From Bacteroidota bacterium (GTDB lineage Bacteria; Bacteroidota; Bacteroidia; Bacteroidales; UBA4417), in contig JACAAZ010000025.1 in NCBI GenBank assembly GCA_013376995.1, positions 1 through 53,327 of the forward strand: a stretch of 53,327 nt of DNA, given 5' to 3'. Of this stretch, positions 35,853-46,041 are shown piece after piece. How positions within the stretch are numbered: the stretch's first letter is position 1; the number at the start of each line of letters is the position of its first letter. The position numbers were made by a program, and so were the translations under genes. The notes under the pieces were generated by a model, which was not told the origin of the DNA, did no database searches, and saw nothing but the letters and a program-made list of their open reading frames with translations.

Positions 35853-37334
35853 TTATTTACCGCGATTGGGTGTTGATCCGCCAACCCGGCCCATTGCGCA
35901 ACGGAAGCCAATGTAGTTGGTTGATTTACCTTCATCGAGGAACCTGCGTGCTGCAGGGCTGAGGAAGAATGCGGGATCTCTCCATGATCCGCCCTTGTAT
36001 ACCCTTGCATTATCACTTATGAGGGAAGAAGCACTGTATTCATACATTTTTCCGGTAGTATTCGGATCATCATTCTTTGCTGCCCAGTCGGCATCAAGCA
36101 ATGACTGGTAGTCACCATCGAGGTAGTTGATGTTATTGGCTTTACGGTAGTTAAACCTGCCTGCAGCTTCTTCTTCGGTTACATCCCTGTATTTGATACG
36201 TCCGAGGCTATCCTTGGGTACAAGGTATCCTTCTGCATCAGTTACTTTAGATTTGAATACGTTTCCGCGGAATGGTGCGAAGTCGCTAACGTCTTCGTAG
36301 CTGAGCGGACGGTAAATGTCCAATACCCATTCACTTACGTTACCAGCCATGTTATAGAGGCCATAATCATTTGGCCAGTATGAGCCGACTTCTGATGGGA
36401 TTTCGGCACCATCGTTCAGGTTTCCTGCCACGCCCATATAGTCTCCGCGGCCGCGTTTGAAGTTGGCAACAAAACTTCCGTAGTATTTTTTATCATCGGT
36501 ACGGAGAATAGTCCCGTTCCAAGGATAGATACGTCTCTCAACGATTCTTTCAAAATGAGTATTGCCTATAAGGCCATAAGCTGCAAATTCCCATTCAGCT
36601 TCGGTTGGGAGGCGATATTTCGGCAGAAGGATACCATCTTCGATGCGAACACGGCGTTCACCAGTTCCGTTAGGATTGAGGTCCCGAAGGGGTTTGTTGA
36701 CAAGTCCTTCATACTGACCTGCCAGATATGCTTCTGTATTGAAATTGTTTTCGTTTTTCTGATCCGGGTCATAATCGAGGATACCTGCTTTGATGAGTAA
36801 CATTTCGTTAACCCTGTCAGTACGCCACAGGCAATAATCACTTGCCTGGGTCCAGGATACTCCAACAACCGGGTAATTCCTGTAAGCTGGATGGCGGAGA
36901 TAGGTTTCTATCAGAGGCTCATTATAAGCCAGTTTTTCGCGCCAAACCAGGGTATCGGGCAATGCTTTCCTGTATACTTCAGGATAGTTGGTGCCGAAAA
37001 CGCGGTTCAACCAATAGAGGTATTCCACGTAGTCAATATTGGCAACTTCGGTCTCGTCCATATAGAAACTTGGCACTGTAACCCTCCTGGGGATATTGTT
37101 CCATTCATACATGGGGTCGTCACTCATTCTGCCCATAACAAAGGTACCGCCTTCAATGAAAACGAGGCCTGGGCCTGTTATTGGTTCTTTGTAAGGTACA
37201 ACTTCGAAACCACCATTTTTTGGGTTGTTGTACTCCCATCCGGTACTGCGGGAAGCTTCCTTTGTGCAGGAAGCTGCCATTACCAGGGATGCTGCAAACA
37301 AAACAACGGATACTACTTTACTATAATTTGCCAT
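35853..37334 (-). CDS. gldJ: GldJ-like T9SS/gliding lipoprotein with a sulfatase-modifying (SUMF1-like) domain
   Basis: About 493 residues. The N-terminus from the ATG at 37334 gives a lipoprotein signal with acylated C23 (LVMAASC); an upstream in-frame ATG at 37379 is rejected because it lacks a signal core. The mature protein is an SUMF1/FGE-fold domain with GGTFVMGRMSDDPMYEWNN, FYMDETEVANIDYVEYLYW, PVVGVSWTQASDYCLW and YKGGSWRDPAFFLSP. GldJ proteins share this fold but act as structural parts of the gliding/secretion machinery, not as enzymes. GldK/PorK has the same fold, so the assignment rests also on the neighbours (porU and porV). Confidence 0.8.
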   Translation of the reverse strand: MANYSKVVSVVLFAASLVMAASCTKEASRSTGWEYNNPKNGGFEVVPYKEPITGPGLVFIEGGTFVMGRMSDDPMYEWNNIPRRVTVPSFYMDETEVANIDYVEYLYWLNRVFGTNYPEVYRKALPDTLVWREKLAYNEPLIETYLRHPAYRNYPVVGVSWTQASDYCLWRTDRVNEMLLIKAGILDYDPDQKNENNFNTEAYLAGQYEGLVNKPLRDLNPNGTGERRVRIEDGILLPKYRLPTEAEWEFAAYGLIGNTHFERIVERRIYPWNGTILRTDDKKYYGSFVANFKRGRGDYMGVAGNLNDGAEIPSEVGSYWPNDYGLYNMAGNVSEWVLDIYRPLSYEDVSDFAPFRGNVFKSKVTDAEGYLVPKDSLGRIKYRDVTEEEAAGRFNYRKANNINYLDGDYQSLLDADWAAKNDDPNTTGKMYEYSASSLISDNARVYKGGSWRDPAFFLSPAARRFLDEGKSTNYIGFRCAMGRVGGSTPNRGK

Positions 37335-37363
37335 TTGCGCTAATGGTTTGTTTTTCTTAGTAA

Positions 37364-38356
37364 CTAAAAACGTGGGCATTTTATTGCCTTATACTTGAAT
37401 TCTTTTCTCGGGCAGTCAAACTGCCATGCAAGGGAAACCTCGTGTGCACCGTATGATTTGATACCGACATGCGAGAAAGGGAAGTCAAAACTATATCCAA
37501 TCTTATACCTTGGTTGCTGGAATCCCAGCAACAAAATCAAAGCATCAGCATTTTCAAAGTTATGCCTGAACCATAAACCGCTGACGAATGGAAAGAAATT
37601 TACATACATGCCGCCATTCAGCTGGTGAAAATTGCCTTGCTGCATATACACAATGTTAGGCGATATGGAAAGATCTTCCAAATCTCCACCCTGAAGACCC
37701 TGTTTAATGTCGAACAAAGCGCCGGCATGAACTGTGATCCTCATATCTAGCCTATTAGAATTGTTAACATAAAAAGCCATATCAGGCATGGTAACATGAT
37801 GTACGGCGGCACCCAGGTATAACCTTTCATTGTAACCAGCCAGGAACCCTGCATCAATGTCAATGTCTCCTACACTTAGTCTTGAAGGAGGCTTTTCATT
37901 GCCTATTTTGAAACTGCCATCAATTGTATTTATGTTGTCTTCAAAAATAAGTTTATCCCAGTTAAGCCTGTATTGCAGATAGCCTGCCTGTAGAGCAGCA
38001 TTAATAACTATTTCCCTCGAAACCTGGAGACGGTATGAATAAATTGCACTTCCTGAAAAAGTATTTAATGCACCTGCTCCCAATACATCGGCAGTAGCAA
38101 TTATCCCAACACCTCCTGATATAGACTTGAAAAACTGATCATAGGCAGCACTGTAGCTAACATAACCGTTGTAAATTCCAGGCCATTGATTGCGATAATT
38201 CAAAGTTAGGCGCGGACAAATTTTTGAACCTGCCAAAGCCGGGTTCAGGTAAAGCGGGTTAGCATAATACTGCGAAAATGCGAAATCCTGGGCTGAAACC
38301 TTCAGTACGCCCAGCATACACAAACACAGGGTAAGGATGTATAATTTTGATCGCAT
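37364..38356 (-). CDS. porP: PorP/SprF family T9SS outer-membrane protein
   Basis: A 330-residue exported protein with a signal peptide ending in VSAQ, followed directly by the family signature FAFSQYYANPLYLNPALAG and then NYRNQWPG. The remainder is an outer-membrane barrel. PorP/SprF proteins help deliver or anchor surface cargo in the type IX system. It precedes gldJ on the same strand with a gap of 29 bases to the chosen gldJ start. Genomes carry many SprF paralogues tied to specific adhesins, so whether this is core PorP or a dedicated SprF is uncertain. Confidence 0.88.
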   Translation of the reverse strand: MRSKLYILTLCLCMLGVLKVSAQDFAFSQYYANPLYLNPALAGSKICPRLTLNYRNQWPGIYNGYVSYSAAYDQFFKSISGGVGIIATADVLGAGALNTFSGSAIYSYRLQVSREIVINAALQAGYLQYRLNWDKLIFEDNINTIDGSFKIGNEKPPSRLSVGDIDIDAGFLAGYNERLYLGAAVHHVTMPDMAFYVNNSNRLDMRITVHAGALFDIKQGLQGGDLEDLSISPNIVYMQQGNFHQLNGGMYVNFFPFVSGLWFRHNFENADALILLLGFQQPRYKIGYSFDFPFSHVGIKSYGAHEVSLAWQFDCPRKEFKYKAIKCPRF

Positions 38357-38545
38357 AATTAAGAGGCCAATATTACGAAAATATTTCGTTTGACATACAA
38401 CCTAATTCAAAAAAGCTTTACCAACAATAATCAAGTTTACAGATCGTTTTTTGACGTTGGATATTCAATTTAATGGACCTTCCAATAAATTGCCCAGGGA
38501 TAAAACGAAATGATCCTTCATTTGTTATTACTTCGGTGGATTTTT

Positions 38546-41500
38546 ATGACCAGATACAAAATACTCGTAACTACTTTCCTGTTTTTCATCCTTTCAGGTT
38601 TTTTGACCGGGAGTTATGCTGCAAATAAACAGGATAACCCGAGCAACATTCCTCACAGGGTGTATGCCGGCCACTCAGTCCTCTCCTCAGGAGCCTGGTA
38701 CAAAATAGCTGTTGCGAAAAGCGGTGTATGCAAACTTACCTATGCAGACCTGCAGGCTATGGGTTTAAGTATTGACCAAATCAATCCCCAGGATATCAGG
38801 ATATATGGCAATGGCGGAGGAATGCTCCCTGAATATAATGCTGTCAAAAGGTTTGACGACTTGCAGGAAAATGCCATCGAGGTAGTTGGTGAGTCAGATG
38901 GGAGATTTGATGCAGGGGACCTGGTGTTGTTTTATGCCAAAGGACCGGTTAACTGGAGATACAATAGCAGCCAGAAATTATGGGAATCATACCAGGATCC
39001 CTATTCTGATTCTGCCTATTACTTTCTTACAACAAGTCTTGGGAAAGGGAAACGCATCAGCAGTGTGGCGAATGAAACAGCTACTCCTACGGATATTGTA
39101 ACGACCTATGATTACAGGACTTTCCACGAAAAGGATGCGGTTAACCTAATTAAATCCGGCCGCTCCTGGTATGGCGAAATATTTGATATTACCAACTCCT
39201 ATACATTCACTTTTGATATTCCCAACCTGGTCCCCGGGAGTGAAATACACCTAAAGACTTCAACTGCCGCGCGATCTACTTCCAACAGCTACTTTAGCTG
39301 TAATTCAGGGACTACCTCGTGGAATATCGTTCATTCTCCAATCTCAACCTATTATAACAGTCCTTATGCAAGTGGTTCCACTGACTACAGGAAAATCACC
39401 GTGCAGTCCACTCCTGTTGAAATCAAAATGCAATACAACAGGGCCACTTCAACCGCACTTGGCTGGCTAGATGCCATAAACCTTACCGCCAAATGCAACC
39501 TGAATTTTAAGGGAGGACAGTTTGATTTCCGTGATACAAGTTCTGTTGGCGATGGAAGGATTGCCCGGTTCAAAGTATCGGATGCAGCCACAAAAGCGGC
39601 AATCTGGGAAATAACGGATCCATTGAATTGTAAAAAGGTAATTTCCCAGCAGCAGGGGAATGAACTGGACTTTACACTTCATACAGATTCATTGCGCGAA
39701 TTTGTGGTTTTCGATAATAATGATTTGATAACCCCTCGTTTTGTTTCCAGGATCAATAACCAGGATTTGCATGGTATAAGCAGCGCAGATCTTGTCATCA
39801 TTTCACCGGCCATATTTTATGACCAGGCACTTCGTCTGGCAACATATCACAATACCGTTGATGATCTGAACTCAATAGTGGTTTCTCCTGAATTGATATA
39901 CAACGAGTATTCATCAGGTGCTCCGGATGTGATTGCGATCCGCGATTTCATGAAAATGCTTTATGACAGGGGCGGAAGCACATCCAAACCGAAGTACCTG
40001 CTGTTATTTGGTGACGGATCGTATGATAACAAAGACCGTTTGCCCAACAACACCAATTTTATTCCTACCTGGCAGTCATCCGAATCATTTGACCCTGTCC
40101 GTTCCGAAGTTTCGGATGATGCATTTGGCCTGCTGGATGATACAGAAGGTTTGTATTATTCTGACCCGGTGGATATAGGCATTGGCCGGCTTCCTGTTAA
40201 AACTGTCGCTGAAGCTCAGGCGATGGTCGACAAAATCATTCATTATTCTGAAAAAGCTGCAGAAGTAATGGGCGATTGGAGAAATATCATCGGGTTTATT
40301 GCTGATGATGAAGATGGTAATGAGCATGTTCATGATGCTGATATGATGGCAGGATTTATCCATGATCATTATGGCAATTTCAATGTTGACAAAATATACC
40401 TGGATGCCTATACGCAGGTTGCCACACCTTCAGGTGCAAGGTACCCGGATGTGAATGCTGCCATCACACAACGTGTGGAAAAAGGATGCCTTATATTGAA
40501 TTATACCGGCCATGGTGGAGAAACCGGTTGGGCACATGAGCAGGTGCTCGAAGTACAGGATATTAATGGTTGGACCAACTATAGCAAGCTGCCTGTTTTT
40601 GTGACTGCAACCTGCGAGTTTAGCCGTTTTGATGATCCTGCCCGAACTTCAGCAGGTGAATTGGTATTCCTGAATGAGCGGGGAGGAGGTGTAGCTCTTT
40701 TTTCTACCACGCGCCCAACTTACGGAACTCCGAATTATGAGCTCAATACCAGTTTTTATAAATATGCGCTTAATCACAGTGGAACCAGCAAACCCAGGAT
40801 GGGAGACATAATCATGGATGCGAAAAGAGAAAGCGGTTCTGATGAAAATGGGAGGAAATTCATCCTTCTTGGTGACCCAGCTCAACAAATTGCTTATCCC
40901 TCCCTGAATATCGCAACCGATACTATTAATGGCAAAGTCCCGGGAGTTGAGCCGGATACCCTGATGGCCTACCAGGAAGTGACAATTGCCGGATCCATTA
41001 CTGATGAAACGGGCGCTGTGGTTAGCGATTTCAATGGTGTGGTTGTACCAACGGTATTTGATAAAGCTGTTGTGCAGAACACCCTCGGGAATGATGGCGG
41101 AACACCTTTTCAATTCAGCCTTCAGAAAAACATATTATACAGGGGAAAAGTAGCAGCTCAAAATGGAAGGTTCCGTTTTACCTTCATAGTTCCAAAGGAC
41201 ATAGCTTACCGCGAAGACTTTGGGAAAATAAGTTATTATGCCACTAACGATACCGTGGATGCTGCCGGGAATTATACAAATGTAATAGTCGGGGGCTCAT
41301 CTTCCACTGCTAAAACTGATAATACCGGGCCGGATATTTCTCTCTATATGAATGATCTTCAATTTACAGATGGAAGTATTACAGATGAAAACCCCTGGCT
41401 GCTTGCCAGAGTTTCTGATGAAAACGGCATAAATACCATCGGGAGTGGAATTGGCCACGATATCACGGCCATCCTGGATGGTAAGACAGATGCACCTTCT

Positions 41501-41980
41501 ATTCTCAACGATTTTTATGAGTCCGACATCAATACTTTCCGCTCAGGATTGATCCGCTTTCCATATTCAAGGCTGAGCAGCGGAGAACATACAATTACTG
41601 TGAAAGTTTGGGATATTTATGATAATTCCTCTGAAGCAACCATTCATTTTATAGTTCACTCTTCCGACAATTTTGTAATGGAAAAAGGCAGGAATTATCC
41701 CAATCCATTCAGGGATGGGACAAATATTGTTTTTGACCATAATCAGCAGGGCGACGAAATGAAAGTAGATGTTACGATCTACACCATGATGGGCGAAAAA
41801 GTATGTGTGCTCGAAAATACTTCGTTACAAGAAGGTACAGTGTCAAACCCGGTTTATTGGGATGGAAGAAACTCAAAAGGCTCTCAGGTTGAGTCCGGCA
41901 TCTATTACTACAACATCCAGGCAAAAACGGCATCTGGTTCTGAAGCCAGGTGCTCCGGGAAACTGATTTATACCAAATAA
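38546..41980 (+). CDS. porU: PorU-type C25 peptidase, first of two tandem paralogues (lacks N-terminal domain)
   Basis: About 1144 residues from the ATG at 38546, which starts a clean signal peptide. The catalytic C25 (gingipain-like) domain has H656 in GHGGE and C690 in TATCEFSRFDDP. It ends with a type A sorting domain (YPNPFRDGTNIVFDH to the terminal KLIYTK). PorU is the T9SS sortase, which cleaves the C-terminal signal from cargo at the cell surface. This copy begins the C25-associated region (HSVLSSGAWYKIAVAKSG) almost at once after the signal peptide, so it lacks the about 150-residue N-terminal domain of its neighbour. It may be a specialised paralogue. Confidence 0.85.
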   Translation: MTRYKILVTTFLFFILSGFLTGSYAANKQDNPSNIPHRVYAGHSVLSSGAWYKIAVAKSGVCKLTYADLQAMGLSIDQINPQDIRIYGNGGGMLPEYNAVKRFDDLQENAIEVVGESDGRFDAGDLVLFYAKGPVNWRYNSSQKLWESYQDPYSDSAYYFLTTSLGKGKRISSVANETATPTDIVTTYDYRTFHEKDAVNLIKSGRSWYGEIFDITNSYTFTFDIPNLVPGSEIHLKTSTAARSTSNSYFSCNSGTTSWNIVHSPISTYYNSPYASGSTDYRKITVQSTPVEIKMQYNRATSTALGWLDAINLTAKCNLNFKGGQFDFRDTSSVGDGRIARFKVSDAATKAAIWEITDPLNCKKVISQQQGNELDFTLHTDSLREFVVFDNNDLITPRFVSRINNQDLHGISSADLVIISPAIFYDQALRLATYHNTVDDLNSIVVSPELIYNEYSSGAPDVIAIRDFMKMLYDRGGSTSKPKYLLLFGDGSYDNKDRLPNNTNFIPTWQSSESFDPVRSEVSDDAFGLLDDTEGLYYSDPVDIGIGRLPVKTVAEAQAMVDKIIHYSEKAAEVMGDWRNIIGFIADDEDGNEHVHDADMMAGFIHDHYGNFNVDKIYLDAYTQVATPSGARYPDVNAAITQRVEKGCLILNYTGHGGETGWAHEQVLEVQDINGWTNYSKLPVFVTATCEFSRFDDPARTSAGELVFLNERGGGVALFSTTRPTYGTPNYELNTSFYKYALNHSGTSKPRMGDIIMDAKRESGSDENGRKFILLGDPAQQIAYPSLNIATDTINGKVPGVEPDTLMAYQEVTIAGSITDETGAVVSDFNGVVVPTVFDKAVVQNTLGNDGGTPFQFSLQKNILYRGKVAAQNGRFRFTFIVPKDIAYREDFGKISYYATNDTVDAAGNYTNVIVGGSSSTAKTDNTGPDISLYMNDLQFTDGSITDENPWLLARVSDENGINTIGSGIGHDITAILDGKTDAPSILNDFYESDINTFRSGLIRFPYSRLSSGEHTITVKVWDIYDNSSEATIHFIVHSSDNFVMEKGRNYPNPFRDGTNIVFDHNQQGDEMKVDVTIYTMMGEKVCVLENTSLQEGTVSNPVYWDGRNSKGSQVESGIYYYNIQAKTASGSEARCSGKLIYTK

Positions 41981-41995
41981 TTAAATTCCTATATC

Positions 41996-44900
41996 ATGGC
42001 TTCACTGAAGAAGTTCATTCAATTTACTTTATTCATTGCACTTACGATTCCGGTCGTGGTTTCGGCTCAGCAAACAATTCATTATTCCATTTCCTGGAAA
42101 GGGGTGCAAGTGGTTGATAAGAAAGAGGATCAAAGCATTCGCTCCATTTATTTTGAGGGTGCTGTATATAGTTCACAGCATAACTTTATGCCTGTTTTTC
42201 ATAAAGTAATTAAGCTGACTAACAGTGATGAATCTGCTATTATTACGCTGAACAATCCTGTTTTTGAGCCTGTTCCTCAAAATGAAATAGATCAGCTAAC
42301 CTTACCTTTAGAAGTTAATGAAAGCCTTAACCCGGAGCAGCAAATAGGAGTTGCCCGAGGAATTGCAAGTATCGACTTTCAGCTTATTCCCCTGGTTAAG
42401 GATGGGCAAGGCAAAATTAAGAGGCTGGTTTCATTTGACCTGATTCTAACTTCTTCAGCAAATGAAAATGAGTTGCCCAAGATGAAGAGCGTTTCTTATT
42501 CGGATCATTCGGTCTTGTCTTCAGGGAAGTGGTATAAGATAAAAGTTAACAAATCAGGCATCTGTAAAATAACCTATGACGAAATACAGGGGATGGGCGT
42601 GGATATGTCTGCAGTCAATCCGGCGAACATCAGGGTATTTGGTAAGCCTGGGGGAATGCTTCCTGAAAACAACAGCTTCTTCCGTTATGATGACCTTCCT
42701 GAAAATGCCATCCAGGTCGTAACAGCAACTCCCGGGGTTTTTGCCCAGGGTGATTATATCCTCTTATATGCTACTTCCCCTGATGAAGTTGTATTCAATG
42801 CTACATCAAGGAAGTTTGAACATAAGTTGAACCTTTATAGCGACTATACTTATTACTTTTTAAACTTTGACGGCGGGCCAGGGAAGCGGGTGGGCAGTGA
42901 AATCCAGACTGCTGAAAATGCAAAGTATACCTGCAATACATTTATGGATTTTGCTTTTCATGAAACTGACCAATACAATCTCATAAAATCCGGGAAACAA
43001 TGGATCGGAGAAAGGCTTGACTTCAATGATCCTTCATACACGCTGCCTGCTATTACGTTCACGAATGTTGAGACGATAAAACAGGCATTTATAAGGTATC
43101 GCCTGGTATCCAGGGCCACAACCTTGTCTAATTTCTCCATAACCGCAAATGCCAATACGTTAGTCTCAAAAAATTTACAGGCCTATTCCGTGGATGCATT
43201 CAGCCAGGAAGCCGTAGAGACAAAGTCTTTTACCCCGGTTGAGGGCGCACAGAACATCACTGTCCAATATAATACGCCAAATTCTTCTTCACTTGGTTAT
43301 ATAGACTGGGTTGAAGTGAGTGTCCCCCGGAAAATGATTTTTACAGGAGGTCAGCTGCATTTTGCAGACCCTGTTTCAGTAGCTGCCGGTAATATAACAA
43401 AATACAAATTGGCTGGTGCTGATCAGAACACCATTGTATGGGAGGTGACAGATCCGGTTAATATTAAGAAAGTTGATGCCAGCCTGAGTAATGACACATT
43501 GAGCTTTGTGTTTTCAACTGATTCCATTCGTCAATTTGTAGCCTGGGACAATACAGCATTCAATACTGTTGAATTTGATGGTGTTGTTCAGAACCAGGAC
43601 CTGCATTCAATAGCATATGCTGATATGCTTATCGTATCGGCTCCTGAATTCCTTGAACAGGCAAATCGCCTGGCTGATCATCACCGCATTGTTGATGGAA
43701 TGACGGTAGTTGTTGAATCAAACCAGGATATCTATAATGAATTTTCCTCCGGATCGCCTGATATCTGCGCCATCCGTGATTTTACGCGAATGCTTTACTC
43801 CAGGCCCGACGCAGCTCACAAGTTAAAGTACCTGCTTCTTTTTGGTGATGGCTCCTACGATTATAAGGATCATATCCCGGGAAATACGAATTACGTTTTG
43901 GCTTTCGAAACATTTGAATCGCAAAACCTGGTTTTTTCAACAGCTTCTGATGATTTTTTCGGGTTGCTTGATGCGAATGAAGGGGCAGATGCCTTCGGGA
44001 AACTGGATATAGGGATTGGAAGGTTCCCCGTTGATAATGTTGAACAGGCCAAAAACATGGTTGATAAATGTATCTTCTATTCCTCCGGTATGCCTGATAA
44101 CCTGGGCGAATGGCGAAATTCGCTTTGCTTTATTGCAGATGATGAGGATAGCAATACACATATCAGGCAGGTTGAAGACCAGGTAACTCCCGGTATTGAA
44201 AAGAATCACACAATCTATAACATTGATAAGATTTACCTTGATGCTTATACCCAGGTGTCAACACCCAGCGGGGCCCGGTATCCGGAAGTAAACAAAAGGA
44301 TCAATGAAGAGATAAACAAAGGAGTTCTGATCATGAACTATACCGGCCATGGCGGGGAAACCGGATGGGCCGCTGAAGCCATTCTAACCCTCAATGATAT
44401 CAATAGCTGGACAAATTACACTCACATGCCGGTTTTCATGACTGCAACCTGCGAATTCAGCCGTTTTGATGATCCCGGAAGAGTTTCTGCCGGGGAACAG
44501 GTATTCCTCAATCCTGCCGGGGGAGCCGTTGCGCTGCTTACCACTACACGCCTGGCAAATGCCGGGAATAATGTTGAATTGACAGTCGATCTTTATGATA
44601 CAATCTTTTCGGTTATTGAAGGGCGATTCCCTTATTTTGGAGATGTAATTGCCTATGCAAAAAATCAGAATTCCGGTACAGGCCTCATCAGGAATTTTAT
44701 GCTGATTGGTGACCCTGCAATGCACCTGGCATATCCAAAATACAATGTAGAGACTCTTCAGATCAACGGGGTAAACGTTTCAGATGTTTCAGATACAATA
44801 AGGGCTATGTCGGAAGTAAGTATAGACGGCAGGATCGCGGATCCGGCAGGGCAACTGGTTAGTTCTTTTAACGGGGTTGTTAAGGTTAAGGTGTTTGATA

Positions 44901-45826
44901 AATACAAATGGATGATGACCAGGGGCAATGACCCTACAAGTTATAAGCGTTATTTCGAGGTTCAGGAGAATGTACTATACCAGGGAACTGCCACGGTAAC
45001 AAACGGTCTCTTTAGTTTTTCATTCATCGTTCCGAGGGACATTGATTTTAGTTACGGAATAGGAAAAATCTCCTATTATGCTTCCAATGAATCGACGGAT
45101 GCGGCAGGTTACTGCGACAGCCTAGTGATAGGTGGGTTAAGCAACAATTCAGTAACTGATCTGGAAGGCCCCAAAATCAAGTTATACATGAACGATGAGC
45201 GTTTTATTGACGGAGGGATAACTGGTGAGAACCCAATGTTACTGGCTTACCTGAGCGATGAGAGTGGCCTGAACACTGTTGGCAACGGAATTGGCCATGA
45301 TCTTGTAGCTACGATTGATGGTAATTCAGTTAATTCTATTATGCTTAACGATTTTTACCAGGCTGATCTTGACAGCTACAAGTCAGGGAAAGTGACATAT
45401 AACTTTTCGGGACTTTCCGAAGGAGAGCACAGCCTGGAGCTGAAAGCCTGGGATGTTTTCAATAATTCTTCCGAAGCCACCATTCATTTTGTTGTGCATA
45501 AAAATCTCGCACTCAAACTAGTAACACTTAAAGCCTACCCAAATCCTTTTAAAGATGAAGTTAAGGTGGACTTCGAACACAACCTGTTCAACAATTCCAT
45601 GGATGCTACCCTGAATGTTTATTCCCTGAATGGTTCACTTATACGAACTATCGGGCCACAAACCTTCTATTCCGAAGGCTATCATGGAGGAACACTGTCC
45701 TGGGATGGCAGGAATAACAATGGAACCATGGAAAAAGATGGTGTTTATGTATTGCGAGTTTTTGTAAATGACGGGAACAGCTCATCTTACAAGGCTATAA
45801 CAGTTATAAAGGCTACAGGACAATAG
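41996..45826 (+). CDS. porU: PorU, T9SS C25 sortase, second and full-length tandem copy
   Basis: A 1276-residue exported protein with signal peptide ending in VVSAQ. It has an about 150-residue N-terminal domain (residues 24-160), then the HSVLSSGKWYKIKVNKSGICK region shared with the upstream copy, and the C25 core with H785 (GHGGE) and C819 (TATCEFSRFDDP). It ends in a sorting domain with AYPNPFKDEVKVDFEH and WDGRNNNGTMEKDG. The length fits canonical PorU. It lies 15 bp after the first copy and is followed by porV, its usual partner in the attachment complex. Confidence 0.9.
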   Translation: MASLKKFIQFTLFIALTIPVVVSAQQTIHYSISWKGVQVVDKKEDQSIRSIYFEGAVYSSQHNFMPVFHKVIKLTNSDESAIITLNNPVFEPVPQNEIDQLTLPLEVNESLNPEQQIGVARGIASIDFQLIPLVKDGQGKIKRLVSFDLILTSSANENELPKMKSVSYSDHSVLSSGKWYKIKVNKSGICKITYDEIQGMGVDMSAVNPANIRVFGKPGGMLPENNSFFRYDDLPENAIQVVTATPGVFAQGDYILLYATSPDEVVFNATSRKFEHKLNLYSDYTYYFLNFDGGPGKRVGSEIQTAENAKYTCNTFMDFAFHETDQYNLIKSGKQWIGERLDFNDPSYTLPAITFTNVETIKQAFIRYRLVSRATTLSNFSITANANTLVSKNLQAYSVDAFSQEAVETKSFTPVEGAQNITVQYNTPNSSSLGYIDWVEVSVPRKMIFTGGQLHFADPVSVAAGNITKYKLAGADQNTIVWEVTDPVNIKKVDASLSNDTLSFVFSTDSIRQFVAWDNTAFNTVEFDGVVQNQDLHSIAYADMLIVSAPEFLEQANRLADHHRIVDGMTVVVESNQDIYNEFSSGSPDICAIRDFTRMLYSRPDAAHKLKYLLLFGDGSYDYKDHIPGNTNYVLAFETFESQNLVFSTASDDFFGLLDANEGADAFGKLDIGIGRFPVDNVEQAKNMVDKCIFYSSGMPDNLGEWRNSLCFIADDEDSNTHIRQVEDQVTPGIEKNHTIYNIDKIYLDAYTQVSTPSGARYPEVNKRINEEINKGVLIMNYTGHGGETGWAAEAILTLNDINSWTNYTHMPVFMTATCEFSRFDDPGRVSAGEQVFLNPAGGAVALLTTTRLANAGNNVELTVDLYDTIFSVIEGRFPYFGDVIAYAKNQNSGTGLIRNFMLIGDPAMHLAYPKYNVETLQINGVNVSDVSDTIRAMSEVSIDGRIADPAGQLVSSFNGVVKVKVFDKYKWMMTRGNDPTSYKRYFEVQENVLYQGTATVTNGLFSFSFIVPRDIDFSYGIGKISYYASNESTDAAGYCDSLVIGGLSNNSVTDLEGPKIKLYMNDERFIDGGITGENPMLLAYLSDESGLNTVGNGIGHDLVATIDGNSVNSIMLNDFYQADLDSYKSGKVTYNFSGLSEGEHSLELKAWDVFNNSSEATIHFVVHKNLALKLVTLKAYPNPFKDEVKVDFEHNLFNNSMDATLNVYSLNGSLIRTIGPQTFYSEGYHGGTLSWDGRNNNGTMEKDGVYVLRVFVNDGNSSSYKAITVIKATGQ

Positions 45827-46008
45827 TTTTCATATGATCCTATTACAAAAATCTTTCTCAGAAATTAACCTGTATGAAGGCAGGGGAATACTTGTCAACA
45901 TTCACTTTGCACCTCAATTTCAGTAATAATCTTCGCAGCAATAGTTTAATGTAAATGGTAAACAATAATTCCAATTTTGCTGCGTTTCAATTCAATGTTA
46001 AAATACCA

Positions 46009-46016
46009 TAAATTTG
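46009..46016 (+). promoter_or_regulatory. Promoter -7 box of porV
   Basis: TAAATTTG, matching TAnnTTTG, 25 bases before the porV ATG. It indicates that porV can be transcribed separately from the porU pair, across a 215-bp gap. Confidence 0.55.
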
Positions 46017-46041
46017 CACACTTCTTTTTAACCAGACCTTT

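Noticed and set aside
38510-38545. Upstream ATG for the first PorU copy
   Set aside because: It adds a hydrophobic stretch ahead of the signal peptide; the ATG at 38546 gives a normal signal with a basic N-terminus.
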